Notes under the pieces: generated by a model
The model's input: only the letters and a program-made list of their open reading frames with translations
The model's database searches: none
Told to the model about the DNA's origin: nothing
Program-made: the position numbers and the translations under genes
Part shown: positions 35,838-44,980 of the stretch, piece by piece
Layout: every line of letters starts with the position of its first letter
How positions within the stretch are numbered: the stretch's first letter is position 1
Source: UBA969 sp041694635
Lineage (GTDB): Bacteria > Planctomycetota > Planctomycetia > Gemmatales > Gemmataceae
NCBI GenBank assembly: GCA_041694635.1
Contig: JBDNHI010000012.1
Span: forward strand, 46,902 to 110,901
Direction of reading: 5' to 3'
DNA: 64,000 nucleotides

Positions 35838-37217
35838 TTAATCTTGTAATAATAGTGGAAATTTTACATGAAAGTTGCTTGGAAGTCTTTGAGACAATTC
35901 CTCAGCATCCATCGCAAATGAAGGGTAGATTTCGATTTCTGGTATTGTCGAATAGGCAGGCATTTTTACGCCTGCTTTTTCAAGCCATTGAATAAAGAGT
36001 TTGCTTTGTGCCTGCTTTGCAGTTTCAGGTGAATCATCACCCTGTGCATTTTTCAAAGGAGCAAATTCTTCTGCCCGTGTGGTTGATATCAGGAGCCACC
36101 GTTCTGCAAGTGGAAAGATATCAAAAATGAAGCGTTCAAACTTCCACGCATTTTCTTTCTCTGGAACAACCTTGCTTAGGTTGGCATCGAGATAAGGAAC
36201 TTTTTTTCGTGCAAGGTGAAAGGGTAACGCCTCGCAGTTGCTGCATACAAGATTTAAAAAATCAACATCGAACAGGTGGATCGCTGGGTTTCCTGTATCG
36301 ATGAAAAGTGACCCGTCCTGCTTTTTCCTGTTTCCCAGTTCTAGGGGAAGATCTGAATATTCGATTATCTGGCAGCGACCATCCACTTGAATGAAGTTCC
36401 CAAGTTTGTCTGTTGGTGAATCTTTGAGAATCACTTTGCTTGACAATTGAGATTGATGCGAGAGGTGGTGCCCAATAAAAATGGGGTCTGCTATTTGAAC
36501 TAATGGGTTATCCACTTGAAAAAAGAAGAGGTGCTTGACCCCTTGAGATTTAAGTTGGTCTAACAGGCCGGTTTTTTTTAGTGCGGTCAGTGTCCCACCG
36601 TGGCCATCTGGGCTGGTGAATATTTTTGCAGGTTCTTCAAAAAGAGTAGTGCCCATATCTAGGTCAACAGCAGGCATTGTCCCTTGGGTGAAAAAAATAA
36701 CTTGTTCTTTATTAAGTCCGAAGAAACCTTGCGATGTGAAAAAAGTTACGGTTTGATCGTGGGTTGCGGGGCTGGTCATAATTAAAAATGGAATATTACA
36801 ATTAGCTTTTTTTGAAAGGGTCAGCACTTTTTCAGAGTGAAGTTGAAATAAGCTTTTTTGCGTTATCGGCGTGATGGGCCAAGTGCCTTTTGGCTGCAGT
36901 GTTCCCAGCCTGCTACCTTGCCCCCCTGCAACCATTAGTATTGCGACTTCACCCTTTGCCAGTGCTTTTAGCCCTTCGCTTTTCGCTATAGCAGAGTTCG
37001 TAGATGGGTGCAGTACAGGCACCGGGGCGATTTTTTTTATATCAGGTAATGCAAAAGGAATGTTTCTTTTTTCGAATAGATTCGCAAGGAATTCCAGATC
37101 GATGGATTCTAGTTGGCGTTCGACCAAAGATTGTTCGTAGGGTGAAAGTTTCTCCAAGCGGGAAATAATTGCCCCTTGGTTGGTTGATAATAATCTTTGG
37201 CGAAAATCCTGGCGCAA
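35838..37217 (-). CDS. UDP-sugar pyrophosphorylase (eukaryotic UDPGP/UAP1 type)
   Basis: This 459-residue protein belongs to the UDPGP family, whose members activate GlcNAc-1-phosphate, GalNAc-1-phosphate or glucose-1-phosphate with UTP. The uridine-binding loop is MVAGGQGSRLGTLQPKGTWP. Further marks are FLIMTSPATHDQTVTFF, TSPDGHGGTLTALKKTG and FFFQVDNPLVQIADP, which resemble eukaryotic UAP1 more than bacterial GlmU or GalU. The start is TTG at 37217 with a strong GGAGGGG site 6 bases upstream. It lies 15 bases upstream of manC on the same strand. Confidence 0.88.
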   Translation of the reverse strand: MRQDFRQRLLSTNQGAIISRLEKLSPYEQSLVERQLESIDLEFLANLFEKRNIPFALPDIKKIAPVPVLHPSTNSAIAKSEGLKALAKGEVAILMVAGGQGSRLGTLQPKGTWPITPITQKSLFQLHSEKVLTLSKKANCNIPFLIMTSPATHDQTVTFFTSQGFFGLNKEQVIFFTQGTMPAVDLDMGTTLFEEPAKIFTSPDGHGGTLTALKKTGLLDQLKSQGVKHLFFFQVDNPLVQIADPIFIGHHLSHQSQLSSKVILKDSPTDKLGNFIQVDGRCQIIEYSDLPLELGNRKKQDGSLFIDTGNPAIHLFDVDFLNLVCSNCEALPFHLARKKVPYLDANLSKVVPEKENAWKFERFIFDIFPLAERWLLISTTRAEEFAPLKNAQGDDSPETAKQAQSKLFIQWLEKAGVKMPAYSTIPEIEIYPSFAMDAEELSQRLPSNFHVKFPLLLQD

Positions 37218-37247
37218 GTCCTGCCCCTCCTGGGCTAAAAATCTTAA

Positions 37248-38027
37248 CTAAAATTCAAATGAAAGCCCATCATAGGCCAAATTGACCCCTTTAGGCAACC
37301 TCGACTCAACTTCATCGTGATCCATATCGTGGCATAGGTGGGTTAAATAAGTTTGCTTGGGCTTTAATACTTTGATTACTTCAAGTGCTTGTTCCAAATT
37401 AAAATGCGCTGGATGGGGCTTTTCCCGCAATGCATCTAGGACCAGAATGTCTAGGTCCTGCAATAGTTTCATACTTGTTTCTGGTATGTGGTTCACATCG
37501 GTGCAATACGCCATTGCCTTTATTTTAAAGCCTAAAACATTAAAAGTACCATGCACCAAAGGCACTGGGGTGACTATTTCGCCTAGGACATTTACAGGCG
37601 AAGTATGAATGCGCTCGAAGGAAAGCTTGGGTACATAAGTTTTGCTTTTCCCAGGTTTTACAGTCTCAAAAGCGTAGGAAAACGCAGACCGGATTCTCTC
37701 CTCAACTTCTTCAGCGCAGTAAAGCGGAACGGGTTGCCCCAAAAGATGCTGGACGGGCCTTAGATCATCTAAGCCGTGAAGGTGGTCGGCGTGATAGTGC
37801 GTAAAAAGAACGCTATGAATTACCCCAACCTGCGCACGCAGTAATTGAAGCCTTAATTCAGGCGGTGTATCGATTAGAATATTTCCGTTCGGCAGTTTTA
37901 TTAGGCCAGCACAGCGATATCGGTGGTTGCGTGGATTTTCCGAGGTGCATACTTTGCAATTGCAACCAATCATTGGCACGCCAACCGATGTTCCAGTGCC
38001 CAGAAATGTAAATGAACGCATACTCAT
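37248..38027 (-). CDS. MBL-fold metallo-hydrolase, PhnP-like
   Basis: This 259-residue protein has the metallo-beta-lactamase motif FTHYHADHLHGLDDL (HxHxDH), with GTSVGVPMIGCNCKVCTSEN at the N terminus. That Cys-containing opening is typical of PhnP/lipoate-like (LipB-type) phosphodiesterases and related hydrolases. Further metal ligands are in VHGTFNVLG and YLTHLCHDMDHDE. No phosphonate genes are nearby, so the substrate is uncertain. It follows the MFS transporter gene by 55 bases on the same strand. Confidence 0.88.
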   Translation of the reverse strand: MSMRSFTFLGTGTSVGVPMIGCNCKVCTSENPRNHRYRCAGLIKLPNGNILIDTPPELRLQLLRAQVGVIHSVLFTHYHADHLHGLDDLRPVQHLLGQPVPLYCAEEVEERIRSAFSYAFETVKPGKSKTYVPKLSFERIHTSPVNVLGEIVTPVPLVHGTFNVLGFKIKAMAYCTDVNHIPETSMKLLQDLDILVLDALREKPHPAHFNLEQALEVIKVLKPKQTYLTHLCHDMDHDEVESRLPKGVNLAYDGLSFEF

Positions 38028-38082
38028 AAAATTAATATATGCAGAATGCGTTTAGATTATTAGTCATTGGGCATTAAACTTG

Positions 38083-39726
38083 TTATTTCGCTGAGTCAGC
38101 ACTAATGCTGACAGGCTTGTATCCACCAATCAATTGGAAATACACTAGCAAAATCAGGTATATCGCAGCCATCGTTAGCGGAATATAAGCATCTGCTTTT
38201 AAGGTAGCCCGATCGCCATGCGTGCTTGCCTCAATAATTGCTTTATCATTTGGTTCGAGCTTGCTAAGGGCAGTCTTCAAATCACCATTTTCAGATTCGA
38301 TTTTCTTTCGAATCGCCCCAAGCTTATCGTTGGCTTCCCCAAGTTTCTTGCCATCAAGGCCAAAAGCCTTGGTGCTGGCGAGGTTCAAAAATGTGCTTGG
38401 TTCTTTTGCTTTGTATTCTGCATAAAGCGCAGGGCTGGTCTTTTTAAGTTCTTCCCCTGCAAAGCGATCTTTACAATAACCAAGGCCCGGGCCGCCGATA
38501 AGGCCCGCTGAAAGCATCCCAATGCCACCCATGATTGACATCGCAACCGCACCGGTCTGAGGGTAGCGGTCGCCTACCACTGCCAGCATAGTGGGCCAGA
38601 AGAAAGTTTTGCCAACAGCATAAATGCCAAGGGCAACAAGCGCCATCGAGAAAGTTTGCATCCCGCTTGCAAGGTTTAGACCAAGGCAAGCAAGGCCTGC
38701 ACAAACAAGTAGAAGGCCAATGGGTGATAATTTAAGTTTGGTTTCAATAAAATGAGCACAGAAGCGCAGCCCAAACATAATGGAAGAAGTCCAGATGAAA
38801 AGATATTTTCCTTCTTCTGAATTGAATAAGTTACCCGTGATGTTCTGGATCCAACCATCGGTGCCTAATTCAACTGCTCCTACCATCGCGTGAGCAATGA
38901 AGAGAACAAACAAAAGAAATGATCCAATTGAAAACTTAGTCATTACTGAGACGATGATAAGAAGTACACCACCAACGCCATATCCAATAACTTTTGCATT
39001 TTCAGGAGCCAAACCTTTAAAGATATCGCCAAAGAAGAGGGCTAGTAGGTAGCAGGCCACAAGTGCGCCAAGCATACCAACGCTGCGAAACATTTCAACA
39101 AAGCTTGCGCCTTTTTCAGCAGCTTCGGACTTTGGAAACTTCTGCCCCAGAAACATAAGTGCGTATAGCACGGTTGGTACAAGGTACAAAGCCAATTGAT
39201 ACTTCCAAGGCACTTCCATTTTGTCATCTAGAATCCAGCCAGCAACTGAACCAAGAATCATACCTGCGGGCCAAGATGCATGAAGAATGTTGAGGTAGTG
39301 GGTGCGGTTTTCGGGGAAAAGAGTTGCAACCAAAGGATTGGCTACAGCTTCGAGCGTTCCATTTGCAAAGGCAAAAATGAACATACCCCAGAATAAAAAG
39401 TTGTAAGCATTTTCAGGCGTGCTTGCGCCAAAGGTTACAAAAGCTGAAATAATATGGCCAACCAATGCGAGTGCAACAAGTTTTCCATAGCCAACTTTGT
39501 CTACGATAACGCCACCGATAATGATGCCAAAGCAGAAGCCGCTAAAGCCGCCGCCCCCGATAGCCCCGAGTTGCGCCCCAGTGAAACCGAATTCTTTACC
39601 CCAGTTATCGAAAATACCGCCTCGGATTGCGAATCCGACGCCAGCGGCTAATATTGCCATGAAACCTGCCCAGAGCAAGCGCATTGCATTTGGCGGCTGT
39701 TGATTAGATACAGTTGCACTAGACAT
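38083..39726 (-). CDS. Major facilitator superfamily transporter
   Basis: This 547-residue protein has about twelve membrane segments. The first six residues after the N-terminal tail lead into LLWAGFMAILAAGVGFAIRGG; the conserved loop GVIVDKVGYGKLVALALVG is the MFS motif A region. The layout resembles sugar or nucleoside permeases of planctomycetes. Between about 430 and 520 there is a long hydrophilic loop rich in K and E that is not typical. Substrate unknown. Confidence 0.88.
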   Translation of the reverse strand: MSSATVSNQQPPNAMRLLWAGFMAILAAGVGFAIRGGIFDNWGKEFGFTGAQLGAIGGGGFSGFCFGIIIGGVIVDKVGYGKLVALALVGHIISAFVTFGASTPENAYNFLFWGMFIFAFANGTLEAVANPLVATLFPENRTHYLNILHASWPAGMILGSVAGWILDDKMEVPWKYQLALYLVPTVLYALMFLGQKFPKSEAAEKGASFVEMFRSVGMLGALVACYLLALFFGDIFKGLAPENAKVIGYGVGGVLLIIVSVMTKFSIGSFLLFVLFIAHAMVGAVELGTDGWIQNITGNLFNSEEGKYLFIWTSSIMFGLRFCAHFIETKLKLSPIGLLLVCAGLACLGLNLASGMQTFSMALVALGIYAVGKTFFWPTMLAVVGDRYPQTGAVAMSIMGGIGMLSAGLIGGPGLGYCKDRFAGEELKKTSPALYAEYKAKEPSTFLNLASTKAFGLDGKKLGEANDKLGAIRKKIESENGDLKTALSKLEPNDKAIIEASTHGDRATLKADAYIPLTMAAIYLILLVYFQLIGGYKPVSISADSAK

Positions 39727-40073
39727 AAAGATTGGCCCTTTTACTTGAGGAACACGGGGAGAGTTTCTAATGCTTCTATCCAGAACCTTACGCGGAAATA
39801 AACCCAGCGGGATAGGTAAGCCTAGTAACTTAATTTATATAATTTCAGATATTAACCAGAGTTTAGTGTGTGTGTCTAGTTAAATTGGACCATAAAACAG
39901 GTTTATCTAATAGCAAAAGATTCCGATGACCCGAGCTATTAAACAAAATTGCTGAAACTACCCATTCTCTCACTCGACCGTCTTTTCTTACTTCGTCTTG
40001 TTTTACTGTGGAATATGGTTATAAGCTCGCTGAATAGTTTTTATAGGACATTAAATAACGGCACGGTGTAGTT
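39727..40073. other. 347-base intergenic region without a recognisable gene
   Basis: This lies between the divergent MFS transporter and parvulin lipoprotein genes. I see no ORF, RNA gene or strong hairpin. It is A+T-rich and presumably holds promoters for both genes, but I could not pick out a convincing one. Confidence 0.6.
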
Positions 40074-41225
40074 ATGTTGCGAAAGAAATTAATTATAACC
40101 TTTTTACTTTTTGGTTTTTGTGGGTGTGTTGCCACGCCTGTTAAAGATACCGCCAAAAATTATTCTGGTAACAATCCCGATAAAAATACCCGAGCCCAAG
40201 AACCAGATCTTGATCCTAATTTGGTTGCCCTTGCCAACCCTGAGGATAACCCTGATGATAACCCTGGCCCAGTTGCCCCACTTCCTATTGCAAAACCAGG
40301 TCAGAAATCTTCGGGCAGCACTATTGTCGCCCTTGTTAATGGCGAAGCCGTTCTTGAAGAAGAAGTTATGCTCACCTTAAATCAAGGAATTGCTGATTCT
40401 TCTCCCACCGAATCCGGAAAAAGAAAACAAGCCATCAACCAATTGGTAGAGCGGGAAATTGTAATCCAAGATGCTTACAACCGACTTTCCAAAAATCCTC
40501 AAGCAAAAAAGTTCCTCGATAAACTTCAGGAGATGGCGGGTAAAGAATTTGATAGGTATGTGCGATTGCTCAAGGAAAGAAATAAATCAATCAGTGACGA
40601 AGATTTTAAAAATGTCTTGGAATCTCAAGGTTTGTCTTTAGCTTTACTCAGGCGTCAATCAGAACGCAATTTTATTGCTATGCAATACCTCCAAACCCGC
40701 ATTATGCCTAATCTTGATCGTATTGGTCATAAACAAATCCGTGATTATTACGAGTCACATCAAGAAGAATTTCAGATTCAAGATAGTGTCGAATGGAAAG
40801 ATATTTTTATAAGTTACCGAAATTCAAAATCGAAGGAAGAGGCACTTGAGAAGGCCAATATGATTGTTGAAAAGGCGAAAAAAGGTGAGGACTTTGCCAA
40901 GTTAAGCAAGGAATTTTGTCACGGGGATGGTGCTTTTAGAAATGCAGAAGGTATTGGGCGCAAAAAGGGTGAAATTAAACCCGTTCAAATTGAGAAGTTT
41001 TTGTTCGAACTAAAAGACGGCGAACTCGGACCTCTTGTCGAATTACCCACAGGCGTTCATATTATTATGCTCGTAAAAAGAGAACACGCTGGCATTAAAA
41101 TTTTTGATGAAAAAGTTCAGAAGCAAATTCGTGAAAAATTACGCAACGAAGCCGCTCAGTTCGAAATGAAACGAATGCTCGCCGATATGAAAAGGCAAGC
41201 CGTTGTCGAATATATTAACGATTAA
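40074..41225 (+). CDS. Parvulin-type peptidyl-prolyl isomerase lipoprotein (SurA/PrsA-like)
   Basis: This 383-residue protein has a lipoprotein signal (LIITFLLFGFCGC, C at about 20) and a proline- and aspartate-rich linker (to about 85). A SurA-type helical chaperone domain follows (VALVNGEAVLEEEVMLTLN, NQLVEREIVIQDAY). The parvulin domain lies at about 240-345 (SVEWKDIFISYR, FAKLSKEFCHGDGAF, VELPTGVHIIMLVKRE). It likely helps fold outer-membrane or secreted proteins. Transcription probably ends at the hairpin downstream. Confidence 0.88.
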   Translation: MLRKKLIITFLLFGFCGCVATPVKDTAKNYSGNNPDKNTRAQEPDLDPNLVALANPEDNPDDNPGPVAPLPIAKPGQKSSGSTIVALVNGEAVLEEEVMLTLNQGIADSSPTESGKRKQAINQLVEREIVIQDAYNRLSKNPQAKKFLDKLQEMAGKEFDRYVRLLKERNKSISDEDFKNVLESQGLSLALLRRQSERNFIAMQYLQTRIMPNLDRIGHKQIRDYYESHQEEFQIQDSVEWKDIFISYRNSKSKEEALEKANMIVEKAKKGEDFAKLSKEFCHGDGAFRNAEGIGRKKGEIKPVQIEKFLFELKDGELGPLVELPTGVHIIMLVKREHAGIKIFDEKVQKQIREKLRNEAAQFEMKRMLADMKRQAVVEYIND

Positions 41226-41231
41226 AAGAGC

Positions 41232-41280
41232 AACACCAGCTAAAACTGCTTCTTGCAGATCAAGCTGGCGTTTTCCTTTT
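41232..41280 (+). terminator. Rho-independent terminator after the parvulin gene
   Basis: AACACCAGCT (41232-41241) pairs with AGCTGGCGTT (41263-41272) with one mismatch, with an inner CTGC/GCAG stem in the loop, followed by TTCCTTTT. It sits just before the end of the convergent coiled-coil lipoprotein gene. Confidence 0.72.
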
Positions 41281-41290
41281 CGGATCGAAC

Positions 41291-41740
41291 CTAATTCGCT
41301 TTAAATGGAATCCCGGCTGTTACTCTACTAAGAACCGGCTTAGCCGTTGATAACATTGAGTCGTCTTGACCAATCAAATCTTGCAATCCCTTTTTAAATA
41401 ATTCGCACCGTAGTTGAATCGCTTCCTTCTCACCTGTGCGAACTTCTACCATCGTTTTTAAGTCATCTCGTTCTTGAACCACTGCCTTATGGTTTACTAA
41501 TTTGCTTTCTAATGCTGCACGATCTTCTTCTAAGGCACTGATTCTAGTTTTTAGCTGATCTCGGTTGGCGATAAGAAGAAGGTGGTCTTCTTCCATTTTC
41601 GAAATACGCTCTTCTAGGGTTTTGATTTTTTCTGCTTGGACTTTAGGTGAAGGCCCGGGGTTTTGAGCGCACCCCCAAATGCTAAGGGTGATTGCGATGG
41701 CGATGAACAAATTCCGATTGGAATAGTTTTCCTGATTCAT
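41291..41740 (-). CDS. Coiled-coil lipoprotein-like protein
   Basis: This 149-residue protein has a hydrophobic N terminus ending in WGCAQNPGP (possible lipobox, although W at position -2 is unusual) and then a long charged coiled coil (KIKTLEERISKMEEDHLLL to about residue 110, with L or I at heptad positions). No enzyme motif is seen. It may act as a spacer or an envelope-binding protein. I start at the ATG at 41740, with GGAG 7 bases upstream, rather than at 41815. The 206 bases upstream (41741-41946) contain no gene. Confidence 0.65.
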   Translation of the reverse strand: MNQENYSNRNLFIAIAITLSIWGCAQNPGPSPKVQAEKIKTLEERISKMEEDHLLLIANRDQLKTRISALEEDRAALESKLVNHKAVVQERDDLKTMVEVRTGEKEAIQLRCELFKKGLQDLIGQDDSMLSTAKPVLSRVTAGIPFKAN

Positions 41741-41946
41741 TTTCTTGCTCCATAAATAATTTGTTTGGAAATAACTTAGAAACACTTTCAACATTACAAA
41801 GTTTAAGGAATGCATAAACTTTGATACTGATTTAATCGAGTTTTTATCTTTCCAAGATTACTTGAAACACCAAGATGCCCTAAACTTTTTGTTTTTTGTA
41901 GATGGAATAATTAGCATAAAAGTTAAAACCTGCAAACTCGAATGAG

Positions 41947-42774
41947 CTACAGTGTTTTTATTATCTTCTCTATTATTTCAGTTAAGAGGTGGCTGTCTTT
42001 ATCATTTGAAAATCTGATTTTCTCACATTCGCTTATTGCTTTATCAAGCCATTCTATCGTTTCAATTTGCAATCCCTCTGCTTTTAATCCTCTAATTAAA
42101 GTTGCAACTTTGATAATATTTTCTTCAGTTGCGACCTTTTTAATTGCATTATTTCCGTTCGTTATTAGCCAGAGTTCCAGTTCTTCTTTTAGATTTGGTT
42201 TGGGTGGATTCTTTGACCGAGTCTTCACTAAGGCCCATACTCCCCCTGCAATAAGTAATAAAATCGTTAGGCCAAGCCGTGTAGGATTGAAAAATGATGG
42301 ATTGGAAATTTTTAGTTTTGAAGTTGTATCAAGTTCCTTAAAAGGAAATAAATCTGGAGGGGTAAGCCAGTTTTCCCAAACCAATACTTCGGGTTTTAGA
42401 TTCAAAAGTACCACTGCTTCAAGTCTAGGTGGTTCTAACTCCCCTTTTTTTTTGGCCCGAAGTACGAAGGGAAGGTTCAACTTATCAGGCCCTTTGTTAG
42501 AGGTAACTAGACCTTGGCTTAAAGGTAATAATTCCCAATCCTGTGCGGCCTTTTCATTCAATTCGAACTTTAAAAATTCTAAGGGTAGATCACTACTTAA
42601 TTTAAGGGTAAGTTCAAAAGTTGCGCCGGGTAGCATTTTTTCAGTTAACTTAACTTCCAGAATGCTGGTCATTGCCTTGGGTGTTGAACAAGGATTTACC
42701 CGTATCTCTAAAGGGTAATTTTCTAATTCAAGGAAAGCTATCGAAGTTAAGAAAAACAAAATCGCAAGCATCAT
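41947..42774 (-). CDS. BatD-like membrane protein next to DUF58 gene
   Basis: This 275-residue protein has a short N-terminal signal or anchor, a beta-sandwich-like part (VKLTEKMLPGATFELTLKL), and one clear membrane segment near 170-190 (LGLTILLLIAGGVWALVKT), followed by a cytosolic helical tail. This order and its position directly behind a DUF58 gene resemble BatD/oxygen-tolerance-type proteins, but no diagnostic motif is present. A long plus-strand reading frame lies exactly antisense to it and looks like a shadow. It is 10 bases downstream of the DUF58 gene. Confidence 0.6.
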   Translation of the reverse strand: MMLAILFFLTSIAFLELENYPLEIRVNPCSTPKAMTSILEVKLTEKMLPGATFELTLKLSSDLPLEFLKFELNEKAAQDWELLPLSQGLVTSNKGPDKLNLPFVLRAKKKGELEPPRLEAVVLLNLKPEVLVWENWLTPPDLFPFKELDTTSKLKISNPSFFNPTRLGLTILLLIAGGVWALVKTRSKNPPKPNLKEELELWLITNGNNAIKKVATEENIIKVATLIRGLKAEGLQIETIEWLDKAISECEKIRFSNDKDSHLLTEIIEKIIKTL

Positions 42775-42784
42775 TCGCCTTGTT

Positions 42785-43654
42785 TTAGTTTTTTAAATCG
42801 CTGTTAAGGTAGTTGACCAATTGTTTTAGGAAAGGATCAAGGCAGGTAAATCGTATAAAGCCTGCGCCCACTTTCTTGCATAAATTTTTAATCTTGTTCT
42901 CGTGTTGTTCAAATAAAACTTGATACCGGTCTCGAAAATCTTTATTAGAACTGTAAATGGTTGTTGCGCTGAGGTCGCCAGAGTTTTTAGCTGAAATATC
43001 TGCTGACCTCGGCAAAGAGATTTCCCTAGGATCTAAAATTCGAATCAAATGCAAGTCGTGCTTTTTTGAACAAGAGGCAAACAACCCCTCTGGAATTATT
43101 TCATAAAAATCAGAAAGAATAAAAACTAAGCTTCTAGGCATTTGCTTTTGTGCCAGACTTTTCCATACATTTAGTCCAGTTTCCTTTAACGAAGACGGTG
43201 CTTGTAATAGAATTGCGCCTAGAGCACGAACTTCTTTTTCGCCCTTTGCATCCTCAAAACTGCATTCTAAGTACTTGTTAAGTTTAAAGAACGAGAATCG
43301 GTTACCCGAAGAAGTTGCAACCCAAGCTAGGGCGGTAGCAATTTCTGCAGCAACTTGTTTTTTTGTTATATCGGTTGTGGAATAATTCATCCTTGGGCCA
43401 ACATCAGCAATGATTTGCAAGGAGATTTCTTGATCGTGTATAAACTTTTTGATTAAGATTCGGCCTGCCCTTGAAGATGATTTCCAATCAATATGCCTGA
43501 CCTCATCGCCTGGTTCATATTCCCTAAGTTCTATAAAATCCATTCCACCACTTGGTAGTTTAACCTTCATAGGGCCACTTGGCCTGCCTTTTAGCGCTTT
43601 TCTTGTGCGCAGGAAAATCGAATCCAACATTGTTCTGGTTTTTGCATCAAGCAT
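42785..43654 (-). CDS. DUF58 domain-containing protein
   Basis: This 289-residue protein has the DUF58 signature FIELREYEPGDEVRHIDWKSSSR (given here in part as LREYEPGDEVRHIDWKSS), the motif that links to a von Willebrand A-like fold. A following run, LIKKFIHDQEISLQIIAD, is also typical. DUF58 proteins usually sit in an operon with a MoxR-type AAA+ ATPase and BatA/BatD-like proteins; here only a BatD-like gene is adjacent, and no MoxR is in the window. It reads divergently from the secretion operon, with 156 bases between. Confidence 0.88.
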   Translation of the reverse strand: MLDAKTRTMLDSIFLRTRKALKGRPSGPMKVKLPSGGMDFIELREYEPGDEVRHIDWKSSSRAGRILIKKFIHDQEISLQIIADVGPRMNYSTTDITKKQVAAEIATALAWVATSSGNRFSFFKLNKYLECSFEDAKGEKEVRALGAILLQAPSSLKETGLNVWKSLAQKQMPRSLVFILSDFYEIIPEGLFASCSKKHDLHLIRILDPREISLPRSADISAKNSGDLSATTIYSSNKDFRDRYQVLFEQHENKIKNLCKKVGAGFIRFTCLDPFLKQLVNYLNSDLKN

Positions 43655-43810
43655 AATTATTCTGTAACCTGTTCAAAAATTCCTAATTCTAGTTTATACC
43701 TATTTTACTTTTATTGCAGAATATAAATTGTTTAATTTTATTTGTAATAAGGGTAAAGCTATGTTAAAAGTAAATTCATTAATTCCACATCTATTTATTG
43801 ACTCGATACC

Positions 43811-44980
43811 ATGAATAAGTTGTTTAGTAAAGAACTTGACCCAGGAGAAAAACAGGGGGCTGACCGTGTTGCAATCCTTATCGAAAATATTTTGCTAAAT
43901 GCAAGTTTTTTGCACGCAACAGATGTTCATATCGAGCCTACGACCTTAGAATTAGAGATGCGTTTTCGCATTGATGGAGTTTTGGTACGCCTTGCTAATT
44001 TGCCCCTTAGCCTTGCAACTAAAATTGTTGCAAGGCTGAAATTTCTTGCCAACCTACTTTCATACAGGCAAGATGTACCACAAGAAGGGCGTATTAATTC
44101 CGACCAATCACCTGCTAATACTGAAATTCGGGTCAGTACTTTTCCAACTATTCATGGCGAACGCATAGCCCTGCGGTTGTTCACTAAACAAAACTGCAAG
44201 CTTGAACTTACTAATCTTGGCCTAGACCCTGATATTTTAATTAAACTGAATGAATCCTTGGTTGAACGAACCGGAGCTATCTTATTTACCGGGCCGGGCG
44301 GTAGTGGGAAAACGACTAGCATTTATTCTTGCTTAAGTCATATGGTGCGTTTTGATAAAAATCCTAGGCACATCGTTACACTTGAAGATCCCGTTGAACA
44401 GGTTTTAGAGGGGGTGAGCCAAACTCAACTTACCCCCGGTTCTGGGTTTGATTTTGCAGTTGGCCTTCGAAGTTTATTACGACAAGACCCCGAAGTTATT
44501 TTAGTAGGCGAAATTCGCGATAGTGAAACTGCACGGGTTGCAATTGAAGCTTCGCTTTCAGGGCATTTACTTTTTAGCTCACTTCACGCCGGTTCTTCTT
44601 GTGGTGTTATTTCTAGACTTTTAGATATGGGCATTGAGCCCTATCTTCTTACCAGTTCATTAAGGCTTATCTTAAATCAAAGACTGTTACGAAAACTTTG
44701 TCCCGGTTGTAAGGGAAGTGGTTGCGTTGATTGTAATCAAACTGGTTATAAGGGAAGGTTTATTTTAGTTGAGGTAATGGAACTGACCCCACAATTATCT
44801 AACGCCATTTTGCAGCGTGCAGACCGAACTTCCCTTGAAAGTATTTTTATTAATCAAGGTGGAAAGACTCTGGCCCACTATGCCTTGGATGCTATTAAAG
44901 TTGGTATTACCAGTAGGGAAGAAGTTGTTCGTATGTTGGGGACATCTGCTTTTTTAGCTAAGAATGAGGTTGCTTTATGA
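43811..44980 (+). CDS. Type II secretion/type IV pilus assembly ATPase (GspE/PilB-like)
   Basis: This 389-residue hexameric ATPase is shorter than usual for GspE (about 500), since the N-terminal N1 domain is missing and it starts directly in the N2-like region (ATDVHIEP at 36-43). Walker A is GPGGSGKTT (161-169), the Asp box is in HIVTLEDPVE, Walker B is ILVGEIRD (230-237), and the His box is in SSLHAGSS. A four-cysteine zinc site C297, C300, C305, C308 (CPGCKGSGCVDC) is intact. It powers pseudopilus assembly. It is the first gene of a six-gene operon and overlaps the next by ATGA. Confidence 0.94.
   Translation: MNKLFSKELDPGEKQGADRVAILIENILLNASFLHATDVHIEPTTLELEMRFRIDGVLVRLANLPLSLATKIVARLKFLANLLSYRQDVPQEGRINSDQSPANTEIRVSTFPTIHGERIALRLFTKQNCKLELTNLGLDPDILIKLNESLVERTGAILFTGPGGSGKTTSIYSCLSHMVRFDKNPRHIVTLEDPVEQVLEGVSQTQLTPGSGFDFAVGLRSLLRQDPEVILVGEIRDSETARVAIEASLSGHLLFSSLHAGSSCGVISRLLDMGIEPYLLTSSLRLILNQRLLRKLCPGCKGSGCVDCNQTGYKGRFILVEVMELTPQLSNAILQRADRTSLESIFINQGGKTLAHYALDAIKVGITSREEVVRMLGTSAFLAKNEVAL

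Noticed and set aside
41942..42718. 258-codon plus-strand reading frame
   Set aside because: It is exactly antisense to the BatD-like gene, is Ser/Phe-rich as shadows often are, and has no recognisable domain, while the minus strand has operon context with DUF58.
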